Shown here piece by piece: positions 42,424 through 54,301 of a DNA stretch of 64,000 bases; positions within the stretch are counted from its first letter, which is position 1, and every line of letters starts with the position of its first letter. The stretch covers positions 8,184,001-8,248,000 of the forward strand of contig CAVNZM010000002.1 of NCBI GenBank assembly GCA_963693365.1. The letters run 5' to 3'. The notes under the pieces are model-generated. The model was not told the origin of the DNA. It did not search any database and saw only the letters and a program-made list of their open reading frames with translations. This stretch comes from Amoebidium appalachense (Eukaryota > Ichthyosporea). The position numbers were made by a program, and so were the translations under genes.

Positions 42424-43871
42424 AAACCACCCACCCACCCAACCCTCCCCCCTTGCCCACTGGGAGTTGCAGTTTCCTCCCAGCTATGCAGGTTGTCAGC
42501 ATGATGGTGTAGTGTGCGGTTTCTAGTCCTCCCCTGTGATGCACACTCTTAAGGAGGACGAAACCATGGGTTTCGTCGACCCGGCCATGCTCTGATTGGC
42601 TTAAACAGAACTCCAACTGACCAATAGTATCACGTGGCGTAATGGCAAATAACCAGAAAAGGTTAAACATGAAATACGAAAAAGCCAGTGTTGTGCCGCT
42701 TTGAATCGAGCTGCGAAAAAGCATCTACAATATAATTGGCTAAGAGTTTGTGTCACTTGTCTCCCAAAGCTCTAACTTGTGTCTGGGTGTGCCGCTGAGC
42801 CAGGCAGCTCGGATTTGAATTTCCCGGCCTAGGAAATTTTAGCTAAGGAAACTTCTGTTACAAACGCAATGTCCTACATATAGTACAATCTACATGAAAT
42901 ACTTAAATTTCTGGTTTGGCGAGGCCTCATTTTTATTGCGCTATCTGCATAGACCTATATGTGCAAATAGGGATTAGGGACCATTATGGATTGAAATTTG
43001 ATTGTCCTTGGAGCCTGGTTGCGCGGCCCCAGTTGCGCCCTTACGATACGCCCCACGATTGAAGATCTAAGGGGATTTGCATGTGGCTCATGAATAACAA
43101 GGTACATACCGTCGGATCATCATCACACCATGGCGGCGAACGATGGGTTATTCTCCTAACTGCTATGTTCCCTCTTTTCATTACTTCTCTTTTTCCTTTT
43201 CTCAATACCCCACAAAAAATATGATAGCTGCAGCAGTGTATTCCTGTATTATCCCGCCAGGATTCCCAACACCGTGATGTCACATGTACAGGCACTGGCT
43301 CAATTGGCTGAGTTGGCTCACGCGTACGGGCAGCGGCCATACGGAGGAGGGCAAAAATGTAACGCAAATGCTTTGTATAACCCACGCGTGACCTATAAGC
43401 AAGAGTATTATAGACTACAAAATGGCCACACTATGCGCTAGAGCATGTTAAGCATGGAAACATCAAGTATATAGTATGAACTTACAATCTGGTGTACAGA
43501 ATTTTTATAACTCAATTGATTAAAAAGTTTTTATTGTACACAATTTCCATAATTGATTGTACTAGCAAAACCGTACCGGATTTAGGTGTAGTTGGTTTTC
43601 TGCTCGCCGACGCTGAACCAATTGAGTTATAATTTTTCTGTACAACAAATCGTTAGAAAACACTATTTCCATAATTTCCATGCAAAAATTATAGCCTTAG
43701 CAGATAATTTGGTCATTTTGTAATGGCCGAACCCTGTTTTTCATATGAATTTGGCCCAGGAGTCGATCGCCACGATCCCATGATTTCATCTACCTTAAAT
43801 GTGTGCTTTTGCCGCTCTGCCTTGTGCTGTCCATCATGGATGTGTTTTTGGTACTCCGTGAGAGGCATTGT

Positions 43872-43903
<32 letters not shown>

Positions 43904-44036
43904 TGATGATGGGCTCTGTTCAAGTGTCTTCTGCCTGCACGCTTAAATTGTTTAATTTTGGGTTTCTCATTTTTGCAACGTTTTTATTGTTGCTCTTTGT
44001 TGTCTCCTCCATATTTCCAACCCTCTAACACATACA

Positions 44037-44070
<34 letters not shown>

Positions 44071-44339
44071 ACCCCACCCTGCTCGTCTTTGATCAAGACG
44101 GGTTGACCCACCCAAGTTCAGTTGATGCTGCTGTCTGAGTTGGAGCGTCGTATATACGCGGGCTAAGGGGTCGAAACTCAGACGCAATTGATGACTTGGG
44201 CCCTCCCTGAGGATGGGCTCTGCTTATGACGCATACTGTGCGCATGGCTGATGCTGCATACTTGAATGTTTGCCTTTGCATGTGTCCTGCACCATGCTTC
44301 TCATCGTGTATGCGTACTTCGTACTGTGTTCCGCATTCA

Positions 44340-44402
<63 letters not shown>

Positions 44403-45254
44403 TACCACTCTGCTGCCCGCCCACGAACCCAAAAACCTGTGAAGCAAGCACCCCCGTAGTCTATAATGCCACACCCCATTGACACATCCCCCCCCCCCCC
44501 CCCCCCCCCCCCCCCTTCCTCCTTGCCTCCCTCCCTCCCTCCCTCCCTCTAGGTGATCTGGAGTGCCATATGTGCCTCTTGCGCCCTGCCCGGACTGTTC
44601 AAACCCGTGCAGCTGCTTGCAAAGGACAAAAACGGCAAACTCGTCAACTGGGGCCTGTCGGGTAAGTTGGGTGGCTGTGTACCCGTGTGTTTACCCGTGC
44701 ATTGTATGTGTTTGTGGGTGTGTGGTTGTGTGTGTGCTCGGTGTGGTTGTGTGTGTACATTTGTGTGCTTGTGTTGTGCATGCTCGTGCTGGTGTGTGTG
44801 CAGATGCATGTCCGTGTGTGTGTGTTCTAGTGCCTGCCTCTCGTCTCTGCTTCTGTATCACTCTCAGTACCCAATGTGTTTGTATGCATCGGTGTGTGTG
44901 TTGTTTATGCACGCTATATCTGTATGCATTCCATTTTTCTTAGGATGTTCAGAACAACAAGACTCACTTTGACCCCTTGACGTGCCTGTGCAGGTGAACA
45001 GTGGACGGACGGATCAGTGGAGACAGACCTACCCACCACCCGCCTCTCTGAGCTGTTCAATGTCAACCATTTCATTGTGTGTCAGGTAAAGACATTACCC
45101 AACTCCCCCCCCCCCTCCCCCCCCCCCCTCTCCCCTCCCCTCCTCCTCTCCTCGCTTCCCTTCCTCCCCAACTAGTTTGCGGGCGCGCACACACACATAC
45201 ACACGCACACACACACACACTACCTCCACCCGCGCGCGTGCGCGCGCGCGCACG

Positions 45255-45325
<71 letters not shown>

Positions 45326-45809
45326 CCTCCATCCGCACACTTGCACATCCCATAAATAATGGTTTTCTGGCCCACCCTAGCCCCACTTTCCTTTTCTTCT
45401 TTTCCCGTCATTAGAAACCGAAAGACATTGGCTGCCAGACAGTGTTATCTTGATGGCTGCTGTGTTTGAACATGCAGTGGGAGCTCTGGTAATAGTCCCT
45501 TCCCCCTCAACCTCCCCCTCCCTCCCCCCCTTCCCCCCCCCCCCCTCCCCCCCCCCTCCCCCTCCCCCCTCCCCCCCCCCCTCCCCCCCACCCACTTGAT
45601 GACGTTGCCTTGCTGTGTGTGGTCCACTGACTTGCACGTTCCTTCCAGATCAATCCGCACGTGCTTCCCTTCATGCACCCGCGTAGCCCCCTGTCTGCCC
45701 TGAGTCTCCACTACCCCCGCACGGCCGAGCTGCTCGTGCAGGAGTTACGCCACCGCGCTACACAGGTATCAGACCCCCCCCCCCCCCCCCCCAGGCCCCC
45801 ACCTCCCCC

Positions 45810-45840
<31 letters not shown>

Positions 45841-45957
45841 ACACACACACACCTCCTAGTAGGACCCCCCCAAACACCCAACGGGGGATTCTATCTTTTG
45901 ATCCATTTTCTTCCATACCTCCCATACGCCCTTCACCCACTCCCCCCTCCCCCTCGC

Positions 45958-45989
<32 letters not shown>

Positions 45990-46374
45990 ACACCCCAAGC
46001 CGAAGAAACCCAGAGGCCATCTGAATGCCTTTTCTGGTTTATATTTCCGGAAGGCTTTTTTCAAATTATCTGAGCGTGCAAGTTTTATCCCATGGTCCCC
46101 CCCCCCCCCCCCCGAGGCCACCTCTGCCCATCTGCCACCCCTTTTCTTCCCCCGCACACACATACGCACCCACCACCCTCCCTAAAAATTAAAATATGTC
46201 TCTCTGTCACATGCACATCAAGTAGCCATGATACCAGTTCTCACCTTCTCCGCCCCCCCCAGCTTGCCCAGGTGCACAATGCCTTCCGACCTGTACGTGA
46301 CGTCCTCAACCAGAAATACACCGGCCACATCACTATCGTCCCGGATATCCGTATGCATTACACCACCCCCCCCC

Positions 46375-46408
<34 letters not shown>

Positions 46409-46490
46409 CGTCACCCCGTTTTTGTCTTTGTGCATGGCACCGTCTCCCATACTATTCCTCCCTCCCCCTACCCCCACCCGTCTTCCCTCC

Positions 46491-46526
<36 letters not shown>

Positions 46527-47058
46527 TTTTTTTTTTTTTTTGCCAGTTCCAGGCTCTCACCTTCCCGGAGTTGCACCCCTTCATCTAGGCAGATTCAGAT
46601 CACTCCTCGTTAGTTACGAACTCACTCATGCACCCATGGACACAACTTTTCCTTGGTCCCAAACAGGCATGGCGAGAGAGATCATGAGAAACATGCACTA
46701 ACAAGAGACATGAAAGGAACACGAGCCATGAAAATAGAAAGAAGGGGGAATGGGAGGGAGGGGAAAGCGGGTGAAGAGACTGGGTGAAAAGAAAAGAGGA
46801 AGAAACCCTCTTTCTACGAATGAAAAGGACTTATACCTATTGTTAAAGGTATATCTAGCGGTTAATCTGCAATTTTACCTGGATATATTTTAGGTATAGT
46901 GGACATTTGTCCACCCACAATCTCCCACGTTTACCAACGTGCATACCCATCCCCCCAGATTTCACGGACTATCCTAAGATTATCTCTAGCCCCGAGCCAG
47001 AATACATGAAGAGAGCAATCCTATTGGGTGAGCGATCTACCTGGCCAAGTATGTGCTA

Positions 47059-47094
<36 letters not shown>

Positions 47095-47826
47095 CTCCCC
47101 CCGCCCCTGCCCAAAAACACACTCTCAATAAAGCATGTGGGTGCACGAGGCGATTTGATCGAAACATTGATTACTTATATGGTTTGGCTCTGTCTTTAAG
47201 GATGTGTTATAGTGAAGTTGCACTCTCTATTGCCATGTTCTTTTTGGAATATCGACATTGTGTTATCCGTGTGGAACAAGTGATATTTCATGCTGTGTGC
47301 TTCATTCAACCCCACCCCCCACCCCAACAGTTTCCCTCTCTCTACCAATAATGTACGTACAACTCTGCCACATGTAAAACCGGGGATAGTGGTGTTGGTG
47401 AGCAATTGTGCCAGGGCCTTCCCCTTATAGTAAACCCCTTTACCCCTGTGTCCAATCCCTCTCCCTCTCTTTCGTCTTGCCTGTTCTTTCCTTACTGTGC
47501 CGTTGCCAGACAGAGGGGGGTCAGCGGACGTTAATGTGTGTGTTGTTTTGTGGTGGTGGTGGTGGGGGGGGGGGGGGGGGGGGGGGGGAGAGGGGGGGCA
47601 TAAGATTGCCATGCTTGGGCCTTAACAGTATTGTGTGCTCTTGCAAGTATCAGGGGGGAGGGAGGCGGGGGGAGGAGGGGAGGAAAGAGAGGGTTGGTCT
47701 CTGGGGAAGGGGGGGGGGGGGGGAGGGGAGGTACAGTGGCTTACCTGAGGGTGTGTGCAGAGATCGGCATGATGCGCATCCACTGTGACATTGAACTGAC
47801 CCTGGACAGAATATTCTTCAGGCTGC

Positions 47827-47887
<61 letters not shown>

Positions 47888-48203
47888 GATGGGTGTTGGG
47901 TGGGTGGGGGTTGTGTGTGTGTGTGGAGGGGGGGGGGGGGAGGGAGGGGGGGGGGGGAGGGAGAAGGGGTAGGTGTGTATGCGTGCAATGTGATTGATAT
48001 GGGTGTGGATTGCACTCTGACATAGGGTGGATGTGTGCATGTCTGAACGTGTCGATTAGTGTGCCTCCATGCCGTTCCATTGGATTTTGTGCATGTCTCT
48101 CATTCTCTCTCTCTCTCTCTCGTGTGTGTGTGTGTGTTTGTGTTGACGGGCCGGTGGGGGTGGGGGGGCTGTCACTTGTTGCGGGCAGGGGCGGAGAGGG
48201 GAA

Positions 48204-48237
<34 letters not shown>

Positions 48238-48464
48238 GGGAGAAGCACTTCATGGAGCCGAATTCGTGTAGCTCACCATTATGCAATCTGCCCCTCTCCC
48301 CTCCCCCCTCCCCCCCTCCCCCCCCCCCCCCCCCCCCCCTCACACACACACACACACAGCAACGCGCGTTTGACCAGGACAACAGTCTAGCCCAGCAAGA
48401 CTTTGTGCCCGACCCGGCCCGTATAGCTCGGGCACAGCAGCGCCATGCATCATGTGTGCACTAG
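35834..48464 (+). CDS. patatin-family triacylglycerol lipase (SDP1/TGL4-like) with DUF3336
   Basis: Exons: 35834-35937, 36098-36348, 36555-37080, [predicted microexon], 38712-38843, 39448-39609, 40017-40085, 40769-40835, 41355-41457, 42087-42308, 44553-44661, 44994-45085, 45649-45765, 46263-46350, 46959-47048, 47761-47828, 48360-48464. All visible junctions are GT-AG and in phase, except 37080/38712, which needs about 8 nt more. With 8 nt the product is 770 residues. The N-terminal 230 residues are Ser-rich. The DUF3336-type region ([45 protein letters not shown]) precedes the patatin core: oxyanion region [16 protein letters not shown], nucleophile motif [16 protein letters not shown] [18 protein letters not shown], and catalytic DGS near Asp590. 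Expected to hydrolyse triacylglycerol on lipid droplets. A non-coding leader exon may end at 35727 (donor GTAAGA, acceptor at 35811). Confidence 0.88.
37132..37324. repeat. two T-run then G-run composites in lipase intron 3
   Basis: T24 then G33 (37132-37190) and T25 then G28 (37272-37324). Unlike most others these are antisense to the C-then-A order relative to the host gene. Confidence 0.9.
38401..38625. repeat. 55-bp minisatellite, four copies
   Basis: GGTGGATTTGTGTATGTAAG starts a 55-bp unit at 38401, 38456, 38511 and 38566. Degenerate partial units lie upstream (38279-38400) and downstream (38621-38660). It lies in the lipase intron upstream of exon 38712. Confidence 0.92.
38860..39000. 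repeat. (GT)n, (GTGC)n and poly-G in lipase intron
   Basis: The donor of exon 38712-38843 opens directly into GTGTGTGTGT. (TGCG)n and a 30-nt G-run follow. Confidence 0.9.
39134..39235. repeat. (TTTC)n and T/C-rich tract
   Basis: About twelve TTTC units, then CTTCTTTT/CCTTT variants and a TGG run. Confidence 0.9.
40145..40269 (+). mobile_element. poly-C-tailed SINE-like element, 5' truncated
   Basis: CTACCTATGATGCACACTCT, CATCGTGAAGGTATGCTTTG, TACTCTGTAACACAATCTAT, then C18. Sense orientation in the lipase intron between exons 40017-40085 and 40769-40835. Confidence 0.65.
40860..40959. repeat. poly-C blocks ending in C-run then A-run
   Basis: C tracts interrupted by single T/A bases. The last C-run passes to A11 at 40948/40949. 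Confidence 0.9.
41851..41879. repeat. 11-bp perfect inverted repeat with 7-nt loop
   Basis: CCACGCCCCCC and GGGGGGCGTGG flank the loop GGTTTCT, directly upstream of a SINE body. Confidence 0.85.
41882..42050 (+). mobile_element. poly-C-tailed SINE-like element ending at a branch-point motif
   Basis: GGCCGAAACTCGAGCACTGT (B-box-like), GGGTGGGCTCTGCCTATCAT, TTTGCACTCTGCTTCGTGTT, TTACTTCGTACTATAACACA, TTCTAAC and then poly-C. The CTAAC lies at 42031-42035, about 50 nt before the acceptor of lipase exon 42087-42308. Confidence 0.75.
42557..42577. repeat. 9-bp palindrome around ATG
   Basis: GACGAAACC-ATG-GGTTTCGTC, in the lipase intron just downstream of a short GTGATGCACACTC match to the SINE body. 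Confidence 0.8.
42600..43760. other. unique intronic DNA within lipase intron (42309-44552)
   Basis: About 1.1 kb of AT-richer, non-microsatellite sequence unlike the rest of the intron. Short frames on both strands, none supported. CTCAATTGATT/AACCAATTGAGTTATAA near 43510 and 43616 form an imperfect inverted pair. Confidence 0.4.
43769..43903 (+). mobile_element. poly-C-tailed SINE-like element, diverged
   Basis: GCCGCTCTGCCTTGTGCTGT, CCATCATGGATGTG, GGTACTCCGTGAGAGGCATT and then a C-run of about 30. TGATGATGGGCTCTG, a match to another copy's body, follows at 43904. Confidence 0.6.
44078..44397 (+). mobile_element. full-length tRNA-like SINE with C29-A27 tail
   Basis: Head CCTGCTCGTCTTTGATCAAG, A-box match TGTCTGAGTTGG, B-box match GGGTCGAAACT, body GAGGATGGGCTCTGCTTATG, end TGCGTACTTCGTACTGTGTT, then C29 (44342-44370) and A27 (44371-44397). 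A poly-C tract (44039-44070) also precedes the head. Sense orientation in the lipase gene. It is the same subfamily as the copies at 20.6 and 21.1 kb. Confidence 0.8.
45230..45322. repeat. (CA)n with CG-rich alternating purine-pyrimidine
   Basis: GCGCGCGCACGCACG leads into about 33 CA units in a lipase intron. Confidence 0.9.
47829..47886. repeat. (GT)29 forming a splice donor
   Basis: Begins exactly at the exon 47761-47828 boundary (CTGCAG|GTGTGT). The same intron ends in (CA)9G at 48341-48359, so its two termini are complementary. Confidence 0.9.
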
Positions 48465-50023
48465 GGGACGTGGATGGGAGAAAGAGATGAGAGAGGGTGG
48501 GTTTGGGGGGGGGGGGGGGATGGAGAGGAGAAAGGGACGTGAAGGAGGTGGGGGGGGGGGGGGGGTTATGGAGGGTTGCATAGACGGTATGACGGTACAT
48601 ATGCAAATCTGTGAGAGTGAGACATGCTTTGGTTTTGTGCTGGTATGTTTTGGAACCATATGAGAATGTGGGGGATTGTGTACGCCAAGTGTATGATAAG
48701 GTCGAAAGGCTGATCGAATGAAGGATCTTCAAGTGTGAACATGCGAAAGATATAAGGTGTGTTGATTGTGTTAGTGCAGTGGAAATTTGCTTCCTTAGTC
48801 TCTCCCTTGGTTTCTCTTTTTTTTTGCCTTTCCCCCCGCTGAAGATTATAGTCTTTGCAGATCCGATGAGGTGGTGAAATATATTTTGTGTTTTGTTTGT
48901 GTTTTTATGTGATTGATAAGAAGTGATGCAAAGAGCATGAAGTTGTATGGTGCGTAGAGCCCTTCACGTGCTGAGCTTTGGGAGAATGAGACATGCATGT
49001 ATGATGTTTGCGACTGATATGAGCGCTATATAGAGGGTGTGCATAAGTAGGTTTTGTCGGAATTATTGATGATGTTTGCGCACGTGTATGATATTTGAAA
49101 GCAACAGTGGGTGTTAACTTAATGCCAGTGGCAAGAACAGTTGTATTGAGACAAGACGATATTAAAAGACAAGTCACAATTTACTGTGCAAAAATGTGTT
49201 TATTTTGCGATTAATATAGATAGGCCATACCTGACTTCCCACTTCGTAGGGTCCGTGCCAAAAAGGATTCATTCGTTGTTGGATTGGGCAACAGAGCCTA
49301 TACCCCCCTACTCCCCCCCCTCGTCCCCCTCCCCCGTTCCTCCCAAACACACACGAACCTTTCCTAAGACCTCCTTCACATCAGGTACCACGTGCTCCGT
49401 CCTTTTGTTCCGTTGGACCCTCCCCCCCCTCCCCACCCTCTCCCCTCCCCCCGCCCGGGCACGCACACACCACTCACGTACACGCACGTGCAAACCCACA
49501 CACATGAACAAAACGCGAACACACAAACACGTATGCGCGTGAGTGCGCGTGCGCACGACTCATGCACAAAATACACACAAGGCTTAAAAATCTTCAAAAA
49601 CAGTGTGCCAATACACATGCAACCACGACAGGATACTATTACTACGTACAGACACACACTGACACACACCGTGAAACATACCTATGGCACTCTAAATATC
49701 TCCGTGTGATGTGTGTAATTAAAGATGTATCGCACCTGTAAGTGTATACACATCCCGTGTGACGTGTGTGCGCGTCGTGTGTGAAGAGAACACGTGTGTG
49801 CGCGTCGTGTGTGAAGAGAACGAGGTCTACCCCAATTTCACAGGTCCCACCGCTTATAAACTAGACTGTGGCCAGACGTATGCATGTAGGGTACTAAGTC
49901 TCGCTTGTGGCTCAAAAATACCGGCCCTGAATAGAAAAACATAGGCAGGGTATCCTGCCAACCCAATAACCATAAATCCCCCCCCTCCTCCCCCCGGCCC
50001 CCCGCCCCCCCCCCCCCCCCCCC

Positions 50024-50057
<34 letters not shown>

Positions 50058-51065
50058 CGACCGCCCCGGGCCCCCAGCCTCCCGCGGTAGGTGTTTGACG
50101 CCCCCTTTTAATATGTCACCAGTTGGGAGACAGAACCGTCCCCCCAGGTTTTCCGTCATCAAACGGTGTTCTGTAAAATAGGTGCAAGGGGACTTCCTAC
50201 CACATGTACGGTTTTACAAAACTATGTACTCCACTTGTCTATAGCTATATCTTGAGTAGACGACTAATACTGGAAGGGAATACGGATGGTGCAAAACCAA
50301 AACTTGGTTGGTTGGTTGGTTGGGGTTTTTTTGGGGGGGGGGGGGGGGGGGGGAGGGGGGAGGGGGAGGGGGGGGGGGGGGGGAGCCTCAGGGGGGAGGG
50401 GTAAACTCAGATGCTGGGTGGGTGGTGCAAAAATGTCAATGGGGAAGGCGCGGGAGGGGGAGGGATAAAAGAGGAGCATTTCTGCAGCTGAATGCATTTT
50501 ATTCCGGGATAGAAACACTATCAGTATCGGATTTTCTTTCAAATTTTGTGAAATTTTGCACAGGTCAACTATATTAGGGGTGTAGCCTAATTCCCTCACA
50601 CTGCTAAACTTACAGAGAGCGGCAACTTGAACACAGCGGCCTTATCGCTCTACGTCAAACTAAGTTATTGAACTACTAACACTAAATTTGTCATACTCGG
50701 CACCTGACATTCGTGCCAAGTTCTGTATTCAAGCATTCCGTTGACAGCTGGGTTACCCCCCCCCCCCCCCCCCCCCCCCCCCACAGCTGGGTTACCCCCC
50801 CCCCCCCCCCCCCCCCCACAGCTGGGTTACCCCCCCCCCCCCCCCCCCCCCCCCCAACCCCTCTCCCCTGCCCCCCTTGGGCCACCCGACCCAATGGCCA
50901 CATTTGGACAACCAATTCAGCAAATTTCCGAACTAGCAGCCTAAATACTCAGCCCCGGGAGAACAAGGGAATAAAAGGGACAAAAAAAAAAACAAAAAAA
51001 AAAAACAAAAAAACAGTACTTCAAAGTAAAACTCACTTTGAAGTTTTTCCACAATGCGTGTTGAA
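48465..51065. other. intergenic between convergent lipase and pectinacetylesterase-like genes
   Basis: G-runs at 48508-48520 and 48551-48565, unique DNA 48600-49300, CA-rich 49460-49700, a 30-bp duplication at 49763-49822, poly-C 50007-50055, poly-G 50333-50383, and three tandem poly-C plus ACAGCTGGGTTA units at 50745-50856. No supported gene. Confidence 0.6.
50745..50856. repeat. three tandem ACAGCTGGGTTA plus poly-C units
   Basis: ACAGCTGGGTTA starts near 50745, 50783 and 50818, each followed by 20-26 C. The structure matches the tandem SINE tails near 18.0 kb but with a different body. Confidence 0.85.
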
Positions 51066-51165
51066 TTATTATTATCGATGATTTCCATCACGTCCTAGAA
51101 TCTGCCCGTGAAAGAGAATTATTATCGATGATTTCCATCATGTCCTAGAATCTGCCCGTGAAAGA
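51066..51165. repeat. 50-bp tandem duplication at a gene's stop codon
   Basis: Copies around 51066-51115 and 51116-51165 differ by one substitution and an ATT insertion. On the minus strand the unit spans the last codons and stop of the pectinacetylesterase-like gene plus 3' flank. Confidence 0.85.
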
Positions 51166-52075
51166 CTGAGACATCAGCTGGGCATCACAATTGAACCGCC
51201 AGTCGAGAGGTGGGTTCTGGCACACGGGCGCAATGGTTTTACCCGCCTCCAGAGGAATTTGCCTCAGCCAATCAGTAAGCGGCACGCCGTTCACGTTTGC
51301 AGTATACAGGCTGTCGTAGTTGATGAAGCAGTGCAGGGACCCATCAATCACATACGTCACGAAATTATTTGAAGTAAACGATTTGAACATTCCCACAACG
51401 GCGTTGTAAAAGGCGTCTGGGGACATTAGGCCGGTGGGTGTGGAGGGAGTGCTCATTTTTGCGCAAACAGGGGCATCGGCAGGGAGGGCGGTCCACCTCA
51501 GGCCGGTGAAGAAGTATTGGTGCATGAGGAAGTAGAAGGCCTGTTGCACTAGGTCGGTCTTGGTTTGGACGGCGACATACAGCGTGTTGGGATGTTGCGA
51601 CTGTAGATGGAAGGAGCAGATAATTGGGTTAGATATAAACTGACTACACAACCTGAAAAGGGGTTAAATACAGTGTATTTGTTGCATAAACCAGGTTAGA
51701 TGACAACTGAATATACAAGCAACAAAACACAGCTGAGATATACAATTCACACTCAGTCCCCGGGTTGTGCAACTGACATAGTTATTTAATTTAACGGCTG
51801 GGGAGTTGCCATGGGGGGGGGGGGGGGATAAAAAAACGGGTTTAGGATCATTAGAAAAGTAGGACAGGGGGAAGGGGGGGGGGGGGGGGGGGGGGGGGGG
51901 AGGGGGGGGGGGGAGCAAGGCCCTTGATTTGGCACAATCTTCGTATCCTATTTAGTGAGAAGAGGTGAAGTCTACGGAGAGGTGGTGTGGTGTGGTGTGG
52001 TGTGGTGTGGTGTGGTGTGGTGGGGGATGGGGTGGGGACAGCGGGATGAGAGAGAGGGGGGGCCGGGGGGGAGTG

Positions 52076-52120
<45 letters not shown>

Positions 52121-52507
52121 ACCTGGATGTATGAAAAGAGCTCGCAAGCGTAGAGGTTTGCAGCAGCCAGCTTGGCCTGCATGGGGGCAGGCAGGAGGTC
52201 TACTATGGGGGAGCCCTGGAAATAGTCTTTCAGGATTTGGCGGTGTTCGGGAGGGAAGACGGAGGCGTAAGAGTCAACAATCACGGCTGAACGGGGCTCG
52301 TAGCCTAGCTCCTGCCTGAACCTGTGTGTGTACGTGTGTGTGTGTGTGTGCATGTACGTGTGTGTGCATGTACGTGTGTACGGACAGGGCAGTGATGGGT
52401 GGTGGGTGGGGGAGGAGGGGGTAAGAATAACAGAAGCAAAGTGGAGTATGATTGGCTAGTAACAGAAAGGGTGTGGGAGCAGTTGCACTGGGGCTGTACA
52501 CCGAGAT

Positions 52508-52542
<35 letters not shown>

Positions 52543-52959
52543 CACACACACACGAAGTGTTCCCTTCTTCTCCTCCTCATTCCTTCCTCTTCCTCTTTTT
52601 CTCTTCTTATTCAGTTCTCCTCCTTCTTCTTCCCTTCCTCCCCCCTCCCACCCTTTTTTTTTTTTTTTCTTTTTCTTTTTCTTTTTTTTTTCTGGGGGAG
52701 GGGGGGGGGGGGGGGGGGGGGGGGGTAGATTGCAACATACAGAGGAATCTAAGGATGGAGCAAAAAAAAGCAGCAATCATTAAAAATCGTAGGCGCAAAA
52801 AAAAAGCAGCAATCATTAAAAATCGTAGGTCCAGAAAAACAAGCAAGTGTGCACACACCTGGGGTGCAGGGTAAGGGGGTGCGGGGAAGGGGGAGACAAA
52901 ATTTGGCAGAGTCGGCGTGCCGTATTGTGTTGCGTGCGTGCACGCGCGCGCGTGTGTGT

Positions 52960-53010
<51 letters not shown>

Positions 53011-53029
53011 CGGAGAGGAGGGGGGGCAT

Positions 53030-53070
<41 letters not shown>

Positions 53071-53816
53071 TGTGTAAGTCTCAAGTTAAATTCCACCGAT
53101 CAACAATCAAACCCACCTGTTAAGGAGGTAGTGAGACCATGCGTGCACGCCCACAGCACCGGCCGACGACCCACCCATGACCAAAGTCTTCGGTTTCATG
53201 TTCTTGAAAATCCAATCAAGGGTGGCGAGGGTATTGTTTCTGCCCGTCTGTCGCACTTCATTTCCATTTGGGTAATTCCGGACAATATCGGCGACGTGAA
53301 GATCCCCCGAGCAGTAGAGAATGTTGACGATCGTGTAATCGGCAAATGGATTTATGGGGTTTTTCTTGTCAAAGATCCCCCCGCCCTCAGCAATGGGCAT
53401 TTGAGACGCCGTCACGAGTTTACCCGGGGTGTTGTCGCACGTTCCTGCACGCAGGATTTGCAAGTGTCAGTCGTCATGTCTATCATTATCGCCTGAAAAT
53501 CATTGGCCAAAGCCCCGTGCCTGCAAGCATGTTTGCTATGACTCGGAGGTGATGGAATTCAATAATCTAATAAACCTTCGCCCCAGCCTTACTGTACCCA
53601 GGCAGGGACGCGGGGAAGTAAGGTGTACAGAGAGCTGATCATCGTTTCCGATTTTTTCTTTTCTCCCCTGATTTCTTTCCCTGCTTTTATTATCTTTCGT
53701 GGCCAAGGTGTTTTTTCTTTCCAAACCTTTCTTTCTGTTCTTCTTTCTTTTTAATTTCTTTTTGTTTTCTTTTCCGAAAGTTTCCTTTCTCTTCTTCTCC
53801 TTTTTTTTTTTTTTTT

Positions 53817-53862
<46 letters not shown>

Positions 53863-54258
53863 TAATCATACATACCAACTTTGTTGGGATCACTAGACCA
53901 GCAAGCACCCCCCTGCTGGAAGTACATAAGCAACTTATCACTGCGTCCCGGCAGCACCTGAAAGCGGAAGGGAATGTCATCCACTATGCAGCTGCAGCCC
54001 TGCCCTGGCTCGATAAGTGCCCCGGTGGCAGGCAGGGAGGAAAGGGGACACCTCGAGGGGTCGTTTTGTAACTTGCAGACGGGCATTGGTGGCGCCTTCT
54101 GAACTGCCTGCCTGTGGGGTGCATGAGCGGATGAGCGACCGTAATGCATGGACGTGGGACTCTTTGAAAGGCTGGTTGCCACATCATTTGGGTAAATACA
54201 TCTGTGCCTTAGTGGCCCCGACGAGCAGTCAAGTCGTTTGAAGGGAAGAATGTAGTTT

Positions 54259-54301
<43 letters not shown>

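Noticed and set aside
43041-43385. A 114-codon minus-strand frame in the large lipase intron
   Set aside because: No recognisable domain and no splice context; length is within chance for this composition.
44110-44200. A tRNA gene in the SINE head
   Set aside because: A- and B-box matches and spacing are tRNA-like, but no complete acceptor or T-stem forms and the unit is repeated with the SINE body, so it is called a tRNA-derived head.
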